Position numbers and translations under genes: made by a program. The notes beneath the pieces were generated by a model. It was not told the DNA's origin and did not search any database. It worked only from the letters and a program-made list of their open reading frames with translations. Shown one piece after another: positions 24,027 through 33,900 of a DNA stretch of 64,000 nt. The DNA is from Rhodococcus_G sp042879035 (lineage in GTDB: Bacteria; Actinomycetota; Actinomycetes; Mycobacteriales; Mycobacteriaceae): positions 1,090,304 through 1,154,303 of the forward strand of contig NZ_JBIAOU010000001.1 in the NCBI RefSeq assembly GCF_042879035.1. Reading direction: 5' to 3'. Each line of letters starts with the position of its first letter. The first letter of the stretch is position 1.

Positions 24027-24761
24027 TCAGGAGCGCTCGCCGATCAGCTTCTCCACGCCGTCGAGCAGCAGATTCAGTGCGAACCGGAAATCGTGCTCCG
24101 CCCAGTCCTCGTCGCCGTCGCCGTCGCCGAACCCGCCGGCCGACAGCGCCGCCACGAGGTGGGGGAAACGCTCGCGGTCGAGCAACGCCGGCAGGAGCGT
24201 CGCGTAGTCGTCGTCCACCGCGGCGGCGACGGCGATGTCGTTGGAGAAGCGGGCACGCCCGATCACGAAGAGCGACGTCGACAGGATGATCCTGACCTTC
24301 AGCACGGCGGGAAGGGCAACCGCCGCCAGCGTGCCGAGTCCGGCGTCGAGCCAACGCATGTTGTTCGGTCCGGTGGGCGGCGCGACGATCGGCAGCTGCA
24401 ACCACCAGGTGTGCCGCATGACCGCCGCATACTCGGCGATTGCCCAGGCGCTCAACCCTTCTCGCCACGGAAGGTCCGGAGCGAGCGACGGCGGCGCTCC
24501 GAGCGCGCGGTCGGAGATCAGGTCGATCAGTTCGTCCTTGCTGTCGACGTAGCGGTACAGCGACATCGTCGTGAAACCGAGCTTCTTGGCCACCCGCGCC
24601 ATCGACAACGCCGCCACGCCGTCGTCGTCCGCGAGTTCGATTGCGCTGTCGAGGATCTGATCGAGACTGAGCCCGCGACGTGGGCCGCGGGTGCCGGGTG
24701 CGTCGAGTCCCCAGGCCCTTCGTACGGACGGAGGGATCCCCTCGTCACCCGCGGTCTGCAT
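24027..24761 (-). CDS. TetR-family regulator of the divergent ABC exporter
   Basis: A 244-residue TetR protein with a ~45-residue N-terminal extension before the HTH (LDQILDSAIELADDDGVAALSMARVAKKLGFTTMSLYRYVDSKDELIDL). The long C-terminal domain, starting at APDLPWREGLSAWA, is of the TetR_C_1 type found next to DrrA-like exporters. ATG 24761 is chosen because a GGAG lies about 9 bases upstream; a longer frame reaches 24797. A perfect operator-like repeat lies between this gene and the ABC genes. The end of the gene forms part of a GGCGAGCGC/GCGCTCGCC hairpin (24008-24041), a possible terminator. Confidence 0.88.
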   Translation of the reverse strand: MQTAGDEGIPPSVRRAWGLDAPGTRGPRRGLSLDQILDSAIELADDDGVAALSMARVAKKLGFTTMSLYRYVDSKDELIDLISDRALGAPPSLAPDLPWREGLSAWAIAEYAAVMRHTWWLQLPIVAPPTGPNNMRWLDAGLGTLAAVALPAVLKVRIILSTSLFVIGRARFSNDIAVAAAVDDDYATLLPALLDRERFPHLVAALSAGGFGDGDGDEDWAEHDFRFALNLLLDGVEKLIGERS

Positions 24762-24809
24762 TCTCGCCCACTCCTGCCGTCGTCCTCTTGCGCACATCCT
24801 AAAACTGCG

Positions 24810-24833
24810 TATGTTGTAAACATAAGTTTATGT
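24810..24833. promoter_or_regulatory. Overlapping operator repeats between tetR and ABC exporter genes
   Basis: TATGTT-GTA-AACATA (24810-24824) is perfect, and ACATAA-GT-TTATGT (24820-24833) overlaps it. Three TATGTT-like half-sites in a row could bind two TetR dimers. The AT-rich block stands out in this genome and lies 29 bases before the ABC gene start, a good position for repression. Confidence 0.65.
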
Positions 24834-24861
24834 CGTACACACTTTTGTTGGAGGGACGACC

Positions 24862-25827
24862 ATGACATCGAACGAAGCACCCGACGCGATCGACGTCCGC
24901 GGGCTGAGCCGGACCTATGGCGACGTCACGGTCCTCGACGGACTCGACCTCCGCGTCCCGGCCGGCAGCATCTACGCCCTGCTCGGCGCCAACGGCGCCG
25001 GCAAGACCACCACGGTGCGCATCCTGTCCACACTGGTGACCTTCGACTCCGGCACCGTCACCGTCGCGGGGCACACCCTTCCCGTCGAGGCGGCGGCCGT
25101 GCGGCGCGCCATCAGCGTCACCGGCCAGTACGCGGCGGTCGATCGCCTGCTCACCGGACGCGAGAACCTGGTTCTGGTCGGCGAGCTCAACCACCTCGGC
25201 CGCCACGAATCACGCCGTCGCGCCGCCGAACTGCTCGACCGGTTCGGCCTCGTCGATGCCGCCGACCGGAAGTCGAGCACCTACTCGGGCGGCATGCGGC
25301 GGCGCCTCGACCTGGCGATGAGCCTCGTCGCCGAGCCGCGCATCGTGTTCCTCGACGAGCCGACCACCGGACTCGACCCGCGCAGCCGCCGCGAGATGTG
25401 GGCGGTGATCCGCGAACTCGTCGACACCGGCGTCACGATCCTCCTCACGACCCAGTACCTCGACGAGGCCGACGAACTCGCGGACCGGATCGCGGTCCTC
25501 GACGGCGGCCGCATCGTCGCGGAGGGCACCGCCGACGAACTGAAGGCACTGGTGCCGGGCGGCCACCTCGAACTGCAGTTCACCGACGCCGACGACCTCC
25601 GGCGCGCCGCCGCCGCCCTGACCGGCTCCTCGGTGGACGCCGCCGGCCTGTCGCTGACCGTGCCCACCGACGGCAGCGTCGCATCGATCCGGGCATTGCT
25701 CGGCCGCATCGACGACAGCACCGCCGTCGACCGCGTCGCCGTGCACACCCCGAACCTCGACGACGTCTTCTTCGCCCTCACCGGCTCGCCCCGCGACGGC
25801 CGGTCCACGACCACGAGAGCAGCGTGA
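24862..25827 (+). CDS. ABC transporter ATP-binding protein, DrrA-like
   Basis: A 321-residue ATPase. Walker A GANGAGKTTT (about residue 43), signature YSGGMRRRLDLAMSL (about residue 139), Walker B RIVFLDEPTTGLD and the switch region LLTTQYLDEADELAD are all present. The C-terminal ~80 residues form the extra domain typical of DrrA daunorubicin-resistance ATPases. GGAGG precedes ATG 24862. It overlaps the permease gene by 4 bases. Together they form an exporter for a drug or lipid; the cargo is unknown. Confidence 0.93.
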   Translation: MTSNEAPDAIDVRGLSRTYGDVTVLDGLDLRVPAGSIYALLGANGAGKTTTVRILSTLVTFDSGTVTVAGHTLPVEAAAVRRAISVTGQYAAVDRLLTGRENLVLVGELNHLGRHESRRRAAELLDRFGLVDAADRKSSTYSGGMRRRLDLAMSLVAEPRIVFLDEPTTGLDPRSRREMWAVIRELVDTGVTILLTTQYLDEADELADRIAVLDGGRIVAEGTADELKALVPGGHLELQFTDADDLRRAAAALTGSSVDAAGLSLTVPTDGSVASIRALLGRIDDSTAVDRVAVHTPNLDDVFFALTGSPRDGRSTTTRAA

Positions 25828-26609
25828 CGATGAGCACCTCGACAACGCCCCGATCGACCGCCACCGCGGACTCCGCGGTGATGCTGCGCCGCAGCCTGAC
25901 CCACCTGCGACGCAGCCCCGATTCGATGATCATGGCGATCGCGCTGCCGGTCGTGCTGATGCTGCTGTTCGTGTACGTGTTCGGCGGCGCGATCGACACC
26001 GGCGCCGAGTACATCGACTACGTCGTCCCCGGGATCATCCTGCTGTGTGCGGCATTCGGCGCCTCCACCACCGCGGTCAGTGTCTCCACCGACCTGACCG
26101 AGGGGATCGTCGACCGCTTCCGGACCCTGCCGATCTCCCGGTCCGCGTTCCTGACCGGGCACGTCCTCGCCAGCGTGGTCCGCAACCTGCTCAGCTCCGC
26201 CATCGTGATCGGCGTCGCGCTGCTGCTGGGATTCCGGCCCACCGACGACCCGGTGCGCTGGCTGGGCGTGCTCGCGACGCTCGGGCTGTTCGTCTTCGCG
26301 CTGTCCTACCTGTCGACGGCGCTCGGGCTACTCGCCCGCAATCCCGAAGCGGCGAACGGCTTCACGTTCGTGATCATGTTCGTGCCCTACGTCTCGACGG
26401 CCTTCGTCCCCGCCGAGACCATGCCGACCTGGCTTCAGGGATTCGCGGAGCACCAACCCGTCACCCCCGTCATCGAAACCGTTCGCGGGCTGCTGACGGG
26501 CACCGAGATCGGCACCAGCGGATGGCTCGCGGTCGCCTGGTGCGCGGTGATCGCCGCGGTCGGGTTCGCGTGGTCGACGGTGCTCCACCGCCGTCGCGTG
26601 GCACGATGA
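25824..26609 (+). CDS. ABC-2 type permease, DrrB-like
   Basis: A 261-residue membrane protein with six hydrophobic helices. It contains the ABC-2 region EGIVDRFRTLPISRSAFLTGHVLASVVRNL, typical of DrrB-type permeases. GTG 25824 overlaps the ATPase stop (GTGA); ATG 25830 is an alternative two codons later. It forms the exporter with the preceding ATPase. Confidence 0.9.
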   Translation: MTMSTSTTPRSTATADSAVMLRRSLTHLRRSPDSMIMAIALPVVLMLLFVYVFGGAIDTGAEYIDYVVPGIILLCAAFGASTTAVSVSTDLTEGIVDRFRTLPISRSAFLTGHVLASVVRNLLSSAIVIGVALLLGFRPTDDPVRWLGVLATLGLFVFALSYLSTALGLLARNPEAANGFTFVIMFVPYVSTAFVPAETMPTWLQGFAEHQPVTPVIETVRGLLTGTEIGTSGWLAVAWCAVIAAVGFAWSTVLHRRRVAR

Positions 26610-26689
26610 CCGACGGTGTGCGGTACCGCGGGAAACACCAGAATCCGAGGGTCGTCGAATCCGGTGCTCACGCCGGTTAACCTGGGTGG

Positions 26690-27409
26690 GTGGAGTCCAT
26701 CACCAGCAGCCGAGCCTCGCGTCGAGTGGACCCGGCCCTGGCGGTCGCCGGCAGCGTGGGTGACCACGTGGCCACCGACGTCCCGCAGGAGCTGCTGCCC
26801 CGCAAGCGCCCGACCCAGGAACGCAGCCGACGCAAGTTCGACGCCCTGCTGTCCTCCTCGCGGGACCTACTCACCGAAGTCGGGTTCGAGTCGTTCACCT
26901 GCGAAGAGGTCGCGTCCCGGGCGGACGTCCCGATCGGCACCCTCTACCAGTTCTTCGCCAACAAGTACGTGATCGTCTGCGAACTGAACCGGCAGGACTT
27001 CGCGTCGGTGCGCGACGAGCTCGAGCAGTTCGACGGCGTCATTCCGTCTCTGGACTGGTTGCGTTTCCTCGACAGTTTCGTCGACCATCTCGCCAAACTG
27101 TGGACGTCCGACCCGTCCCGGCGGGAGGTGTGGCTGGCGATGCAGTCGACGCCGTCGACCCGGGCGACCGGCAAGATCAGCGAGAAGCAACTCGCGGAGA
27201 AGATCTCGGGGATGCTGGCGCCGCTGACCCCGCGAACACCCCACGACCGCCGCATCATGATGGCGGAGGTCCTCGTGCACGTCGTGTACTCGATGCTGAA
27301 CTTCTCGGTGCAGGACGGCCAGTCTCACTCCGATGCGGTCGCCGAACTCAAACGGCTCATGGCCGCGTATCTCCTTGTCGCCGAGAAGGAGTCGCGGGGC
27401 AGGCGGTAG
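26690..27409 (+). CDS. TetR-family regulator
   Basis: A 239-residue protein with a ~40-residue disordered N-terminal extension, then the HTH (RKFDALLSSSRDLLTEVGFESFTCEEVASRADVPIGTLYQFFANKYVIVCELNRQ). TAACCT (26678-26683) lies 6 bases before GTG 26690, implying a leaderless mRNA. It is convergent with acpS and separated from it by a strong terminator. It follows the ABC exporter by 80 bases but has its own promoter. Its target is not evident: it could be the exporter or the fas-acpS unit. Confidence 0.88.
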   Translation: MESITSSRASRRVDPALAVAGSVGDHVATDVPQELLPRKRPTQERSRRKFDALLSSSRDLLTEVGFESFTCEEVASRADVPIGTLYQFFANKYVIVCELNRQDFASVRDELEQFDGVIPSLDWLRFLDSFVDHLAKLWTSDPSRREVWLAMQSTPSTRATGKISEKQLAEKISGMLAPLTPRTPHDRRIMMAEVLVHVVYSMLNFSVQDGQSHSDAVAELKRLMAAYLLVAEKESRGRR

Positions 27410-27429
27410 CCGCCGCCCACACGAACACA

Positions 27430-27471
27430 GAAGGGGCCGGTCGGTGGATTCCTCCACCGACCGGCCCCTTC
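27430..27471. terminator. Bidirectional terminator between tetR and acpS
   Basis: A perfect 19-base stem with a 4-base TTCC loop (arm GAAGGGGCCGGTCGGTGGA) lies between the convergent tetR (ends 27409) and acpS (ends 27490). It ends the fas-acpS transcript on one strand and the tetR transcript on the other. Confidence 0.92.
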
Positions 27472-27489
27472 CGTCGTTCGACTCGTCCG

Positions 27490-27903
27490 TCAACGCGCGA
27501 CGGGCGCCACCAGATCCGGCTCCTCGATGACGACCATCGCACCCGCCATGTCCCCGTCATGGGTCAGGGACAGGTGGATGATCGCGCCGGGCAGGAACTG
27601 CGCGGCCTCGTCGTGCAACTTGATCGTCGGCCGACCCCAGGCGTCGTTGACGACCTCGACCTGCACGTAGGCGTTGTCACCCACGGCCGGCGGGCGGGCG
27701 AACCGCGAGGACGCCCACGCCTTGATGACCGCTTCCTTTGCGGCCCAGCGGACGGCGTAGTGCCGCGCCGGGTCGCCCTTGGCCTCGCAGTAGCGACGCT
27801 CCCCCGGCCGGAAGCTCGACTTCATCGCCGTGCCCGGCCGGGACAGCTGCTCCGCGAACTCGGAGACCGTCACCAGATCGAAACCGATGCCCAGGATCGC
27901 CAT
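27490..27903 (-). CDS. acpS: Holo-[acyl-carrier-protein] synthase AcpS
   Basis: A 137-residue phosphopantetheinyl transferase that activates the ACP domain of Fas with CoA. Motifs are GIGFDLVTV (metal-binding Asp) and RYAVRWAAKEAVIKAWASSR-type (here HYAVRWAAKEAVIKAW, with the catalytic Glu/Lys), plus HLSLTHDGDMAGAMVV. Its ATG follows the fas stop codon with no spacing, so the two are translationally coupled and made in step. The pairing matches Rv2523c-Rv2524c. Confidence 0.95.
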   Translation of the reverse strand: MAILGIGFDLVTVSEFAEQLSRPGTAMKSSFRPGERRYCEAKGDPARHYAVRWAAKEAVIKAWASSRFARPPAVGDNAYVQVEVVNDAWGRPTIKLHDEAAQFLPGAIIHLSLTHDGDMAGAMVVIEEPDLVAPVAR

Positions 27904-30900
27904 CTACTTGCACCCCGGCAGGCCGGAGGAGTAGACGTCACCAGCGCCGAGGCGCGCCGCCTCGGAGAGCAGCACGTTCGCCTCCAGCTCACGGGCCGCC
28001 TTCGCGGGCACGGCGTCGCCGCCGAAGCGCCGGTCCGCGGGCCGCTCGTACAGCTCCGCGCCGCCGACCATGGCGGACGCGAGCCGGCGCTGACCGTCGA
28101 CGGTCCGCTGACGCGCCTGCTGCAGGTACGCCTCCCGCTTGGCGGCGGGCACCGACTCGACGAACGCCTGCGGGTGGACGACCGCGATCAGACCGGAGAC
28201 GTGACCGAAGCCGAGGCTGGTCAGCAGGCCCGCCTTCAGCGGGAACCGGTCACCGAACTTGAGCGCCTCCCGCGGCCACACCAGGTGCGAGAACTCGGCC
28301 ATCTTGTCGTCGACGCAGTCCAGGCTGCGGTTCGGCGGGATGATGCCCTGCCCCAGGACCTGGCACAGGCCGATCAGTTGGAACGCCGCCGCACCGCCCT
28401 TCGCGTGACCGGTGAGGGTCTTCTGCGAGATGACGAACAGCGGGGTTCCCTCGCTGCGGCCCAGGGCCGCCGCGAGCCGCTCGTGCAGTTCCGCCTCGTT
28501 CGGGTCGTTCGCCGCCGTCGACGTGTCGTGCTTGGAGATCACCGAGATGTCGTCTGCGGTGACACCGAGCGCGTTCAGCGACAGCGCCAGCTGCGAGTCC
28601 TGGCCGCCGCGACCGGCGCCGAGGGCACCGATACCGGGGGCCGGGATCGAGGTGTGCACGCCGTCGGCGAACGAACCCGCCCATGCGACCACACCGAGGA
28701 CCGGCAGTCCCATCTCGAGGGCCAGGTCGCCACGGGCCAGCAGGATCGTGCCGCCACCGGCGGACTCGACGAACCCGCCGCGCCTGCGGTCGTTGGCCCG
28801 CGAGAACCGACGGTCGGCGATGCCCTTGGCGGCCATCTCCTCCGACTTCGCCGTCGCGGACATGTCACCGAACCCGACGATGCCCTCGATGCCGAGGTCG
28901 TCGAAGCCGCCGGCGACCGCGAACGTCGCCTTGCCGAGACGGATCTTGTCGACGCCCTCCTCGACGGACACCGCTGCCGTGGCGCACGCCGCGACCGGGT
29001 GCACCATCGCGCCGTAGCCGCCGACGTACGACTGCATGACGTGCGCGGCGATGACGTTCGGCAGCGCCTCCTGCAGGATGTCGTTCTGCCGCGACTCCCC
29101 GAGCAGGGTGTCGATGTAGAGCGACCGCATCGAGGTCATGCCTCCCATGCCGGTGCCCTGCGTGTTGGCGACCGTCGACGGGTGCACCCACCGCAGCAGC
29201 TCCGACGGGGTGAAGCCGCTGGTCAGGAACGCATCGACCGTGGTGACCAGGTTCCACAGACCGACCCGGTCCACCGACCCGGCCATGTCCGCGGGGATGC
29301 CCCACTTCGTGACGTCGAAGCCGGTCGGGATCTGGCCGCCGACCGTGCGGGTCAGCTTCGCCTTGCGCGGCACCCGGATCTCGGTGCCCGCACGGCGGGT
29401 GACCTGCCAGTCGCCGCTCTCCGGGTCCTGCGACGCGACCGTGTGCTCCGGGTCGGAGTCGACGAACGCCTGCGCCTCGGCCTCGGACCCGACCACGAAG
29501 CTCAGGTCCTTGTCGAGGAACACCGACGTCATCAGCGGCATGGTGTTGTCGACCATGGCGCCCTCGTCCGCGTACCGGCGGATGCCGCAGCGCTCGACGA
29601 CGGTGTCGTGGTAGCGGTCCGCGATCTCCTCCTCCGGCACCAGTTCACCGGTCTCGGCGTCGTACCAGCCCGGCTGCGGGTCCTGCTCCCAGCCGATCAG
29701 GCCGGTGTTCCAGGCCAGCTCGAGCACGCCGGCCGCCGAGAGCTGCTCGTCGACCTCCATCTCGAAGCGGGTCCGGGCCGAGCCGTACGGGCCGAGCTCA
29801 CCGGCACCGACGATGACGACCAGGTCCGCCGGGGTGACGTCCAGTTCCGGCCACGCCGGGGCGGGCAGCTCGTCGATGATCCGCGGCGGTGCGGGCAGCG
29901 CGGCGATCGTCTCGCCCTCGGGCTCGGTGTCGGCGTCGGCCTGCTCGGCCTCCGCGGCGGCCCGGGCCAGCGCGACCAGGTCCAGCTGTGCGTCGCCGAG
30001 ACCACCGGTCAGGTCGACCGTCACCGGCGCGACGGCGGCCTGCTGGACCGTCTCCGCCGTGCAGGTGGCGAGCAGCTGCTCGGCCATCTCGTCCGTCGAC
30101 CAGGTGCGCACGCCCTTCGCCTCGACGGCCTCGACCATCGGGTCGTTGCCGCCCATCAGGCCGGTGCCGCGCACCCACCCGATCAGGGCGTGCACGATCG
30201 TGACCCGCTCGGCCCAGCTGCGCTCCGCGTTCCAGCGGCCGACGAGGGCGTCGAGCGCCGCCTTCGACTCGCCGTACGCACCGTCGCCACCGAACAGACC
30301 ACGGTTCGGTGAACCGGGCAGCACCACGTGCAGGTGGGTGTCGACGTCACGGTCGTAGCCGATCGCGGACAGGCCGGCGACCAGCCGCTCGACCGACCAC
30401 AGCAGCACCCGCATCTCCATCTCGGCGCGAGCACCGGCGTCGGAGAGCTCACCCATCACGCGCGGCGCGGCGAACGGGAACAGCAGCGTCGGGGTGACGG
30501 CCTCCTTCACCAGCTTCTTGGCACCGCCCGCGGTCTCGGTCTGCTCCTGGCCGATCCAGTCGATCAGGGCGTCGACGTCGGTGTACGACGCCATGTTCGC
30601 CGGGACCACCCACAGCGACGCACCGGCACGGGCGTTGTCGCGGTACAGCTTCCGGTAGAAGCCGAGCCGTTCCTCGTCCAGGCGGGAGGTCGTGACGAAC
30701 ACCGTCGCGCCGCCGCGCAGCAGCTGCCCGGTGACCGACGCCGCGATCGAACCCTTGCTGGCACCGGTCACGACCGCCACCTGATCCGACCAGGGGCCGG
30801 TCAGTGCGTCGTTGACCCGCGCGGCCTCGGCGATCGTGGCGTAGACCCCGACCAGTTCCTCGCGGCCCTCGGCCTCGGCGCGACGCTTCCACCAGTCGGC

Positions 30901-33900
30901 GTGCGACGCCACCGCGCTGCCTGTGCCAGTGAAGTCGGCGTCGGTGACGGACACGACGGTCGCGTGATCGCCGATCCACAGCCGGGCCAGGTCCTCGCGG
31001 GCCGACGCCCAGCGGTCGTCGAACAGGACCGCCTTGCGCGCGTCGAACGCGGGTGCGACCAGACGCGGCCAGTCGGAACCGAGCTCCGCGGAGACCAGGT
31101 CGACCAGTTCGGTGTCGGCGTCCGCCACGGCCGCGGTGACCTGATCGGCCAGGCCGAGCTGCTCGAGCACCAACCGGGCCGCCGACGCGAGCACGCCGTT
31201 GCGTCCGGTGATGTGCTCGGTGAACTCGCCGAGTGCCGCCGCGTCGACGGTGCCGCCACCGCCGCCGCCGGCCGCAGGCAAGGACACCGCGACCCCGCGA
31301 CGCGCCGCGACCGACTGCACGGCCGCGTCGATCACGGCGTCGACGGCACCGCCGTCGGCCAGCGCACCCTCGTGCAGGCCGCCCATCGCGCCACCGCGGA
31401 CGCTGGAGCCGTCACGGGTGCCCAACGCCACCTCGGCGGTGACGTGGCTGGCCCAGCCGGCACCGAGCTCCCACACCTTGGTGACGCGTTCGGCGATCGC
31501 CGCCGGACGCTTGCCGGACGGACCGAACACCTTGCGCAGGTGGTCGTTCAGCGAGTCGGACAGCACCGGGCCGAACGGCTTGTACGTACGGGCCAGCTTG
31601 TTGACGGTCACCGCCAGCGACCCCATGTCGGCGTCCGCGGCACCGTCGATCGCGCCGAGCGAGAGCTCGGAGCCGAGGTCGACGAGCAGCTGGTTGCGGC
31701 GCGAGGACACGCCGTCGCAGAGCGCCTCGATGGTGTCGGCCGGTCCGATCTGGTCCGGACGCAGCTTCGTCCACAGGGCGATCAGCACGTTGGTCGCATC
31801 GGACGCCGCGAACGCGATGTCGTCGGGACGCGGACCGCCGGACGGGGCGGCCGGAGCCGCAGCGGGCGCCGGAGCGCTTGCGGCGGGCGCGGCCTCGGCG
31901 GCCGGCGCTGCCGGAGCTTCCGGCTCGTCGTCGACCGGAGCCGGGTCGGTGTCCGTGGAGTACACGACGCCGGCCTCACGCTCGATGTTGAGCACCTCGA
32001 CCGGGCCACCGGTCCGACCGGGCAGCTTCAGCGTCTGCGACGCCAGGTTCGCGACCGTCGGGGTGGCGGCGAGGCCGATCTCGACGAACCGCTCGACGCC
32101 GAGACCGCCGTCGGCCTCCTCGCCGAAGAGCAGGTCCTGGGTCTCGATCCACCGCACCGGGCTGGCGAACTGCCAGGCCAGCAGCTCGGCCAGGACCACG
32201 CGGGTCAGCGCGACCGGCTTCGCCGACCAGGAGTCGAAGTCCGCGAGGACCTCGGCCAGCTGCTGCGACGGCACCAGGTCCGCGATCTCCTGGATGAAGT
32301 CGCGGCCCAGGTTGAACGGCTTGGGCACCAGGTTCGGGATGTAGCGACCGATCAGGATCGCCGGGTCGATCTCCTCGGGCAGCAGCTTGAGCAGCCGCTC
32401 GCGGAAGTCGTCGACGCCGCCGCGCAGGACGGTCGAGTGGAACGGCACGTCGATGCCGGGCACCAGGATGAACGCCCGCTTGCCGCCGAACTCGGCGACC
32501 TTGCGCTCGATCAGGGCCTCGAGGGCCTTCAGACCCGCGACGGTACCGGCGATCGCGTACTGCGAACCGCGCAGGTTCAGGTTCACGATCTGCAGGAACT
32601 CGCCGGTCTCCTCGGCGACACCGGCGACGAACGCCTCGAGGTCGGCGTCGTCGACACCGAACTGCGACGGGCGGATCGCGCCCATCCGGTAGTCGGAGCG
32701 GCCCTGCGCGTCACGCGGCACCAGGGCGTGCATGGCCGAACCGCGCTGGAACACGACCTCGAGCACGGCCTCGAGCGGCAGCACACCGGCGACCGCGGCG
32801 AGCGCGTTGTACTCACCGACCGAGTGGCCGGCCAGGTAGGAGCCCTCGACGAAGGCGCCGGACTCCCGCAGTTCCGCGACCTGTGCGACACCGAGGACCG
32901 CCATCGCGACCTGGGTGAACTGCGTCAGGTGCAGCACGCCGTCCGGGTGCTTGTGCGTGACGCCACGGGCCTTCACGACGGTCGGGTTGTCGCGGACGAT
33001 GGCGAGAATCGAGAAGCCGAGCGTCTCGCGGGTGTGCTTGTCGGCGCGGTCCCAGATCTCGCGGGCGGCCTTCGAACGCGAGCGGGCGTCGAGACCCATG
33101 CCCGGGCGCTGGATACCCTGGCCGGGGAACGCGTACACCGTCTTCGGGGCGGCGGTGCGGCCGGTCGCGACCATCACCAGCTCGCCGTCGACGCGGCAGC
33201 CGACCTCGACGATCTCGGCACCGGCGTCGTGCGCGACCCGGTCGACGCGGACGTCGATCGGGGCGCCCGGCCGGACCATGCCGAGGAAGCGGGCGGTCCA
33301 CGCGGTCAGGCGACGCGGCGGCACGGTGGCCTCCGGGTCGACCGCGATGACGACCTGCTGCGCGGCGGCGGAGAGCCACATGCCGTGCACGATCGGGCTG
33401 CCGAGCCCGGCCAGCAGCGCAGCGTTGTCGGAGGTGTGGATCGGGTTGTGGTCGCCGGACACCTGCGCGAACGCGGCCATGTGCCGCGGAGCCACGATCG
33501 TGGTCTGACGGCGACGACGGCGCGGGGTGTCGACGGCGGCGTCGGTGAGCGAGCCACCGGCGCGCTCCGGATCGGCCAGTTCGGCCTTGCCGGTGCGGCC
33601 ACGGATGGCGAACCGCTCGACCATCGTCGCGAAGATCGGGGCGGCGGTGCCGTCCTCGCCGCGCATCGCGCCGACCTCGACGCGGACCTCGACGACGCGG
33701 CCGAGGTCGGTGTCGACGACCGAGGCACCCTCGGCCTTGACGGTGAGCACCGCGGCGTCGGAGGGGATCGTGCCGATCAGGTTCACCGCGTGATCGAGGT
33801 GGACGAGGTCGAGCATGCCCTCGATGGCGTGGACACCGTTCGCCGTCTGCGCGGCGCCGAGCACCGCGAACACGGCCGGCCAGCAGGCGCCGACGAGCAC

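Noticed and set aside
27100..30312. Plus-strand open frame of about 1070 codons over tetR, acpS and fas
   Set aside because: Its composition is typical of antisense GC-rich shadow frames, and it crosses a strong terminator and three real genes.
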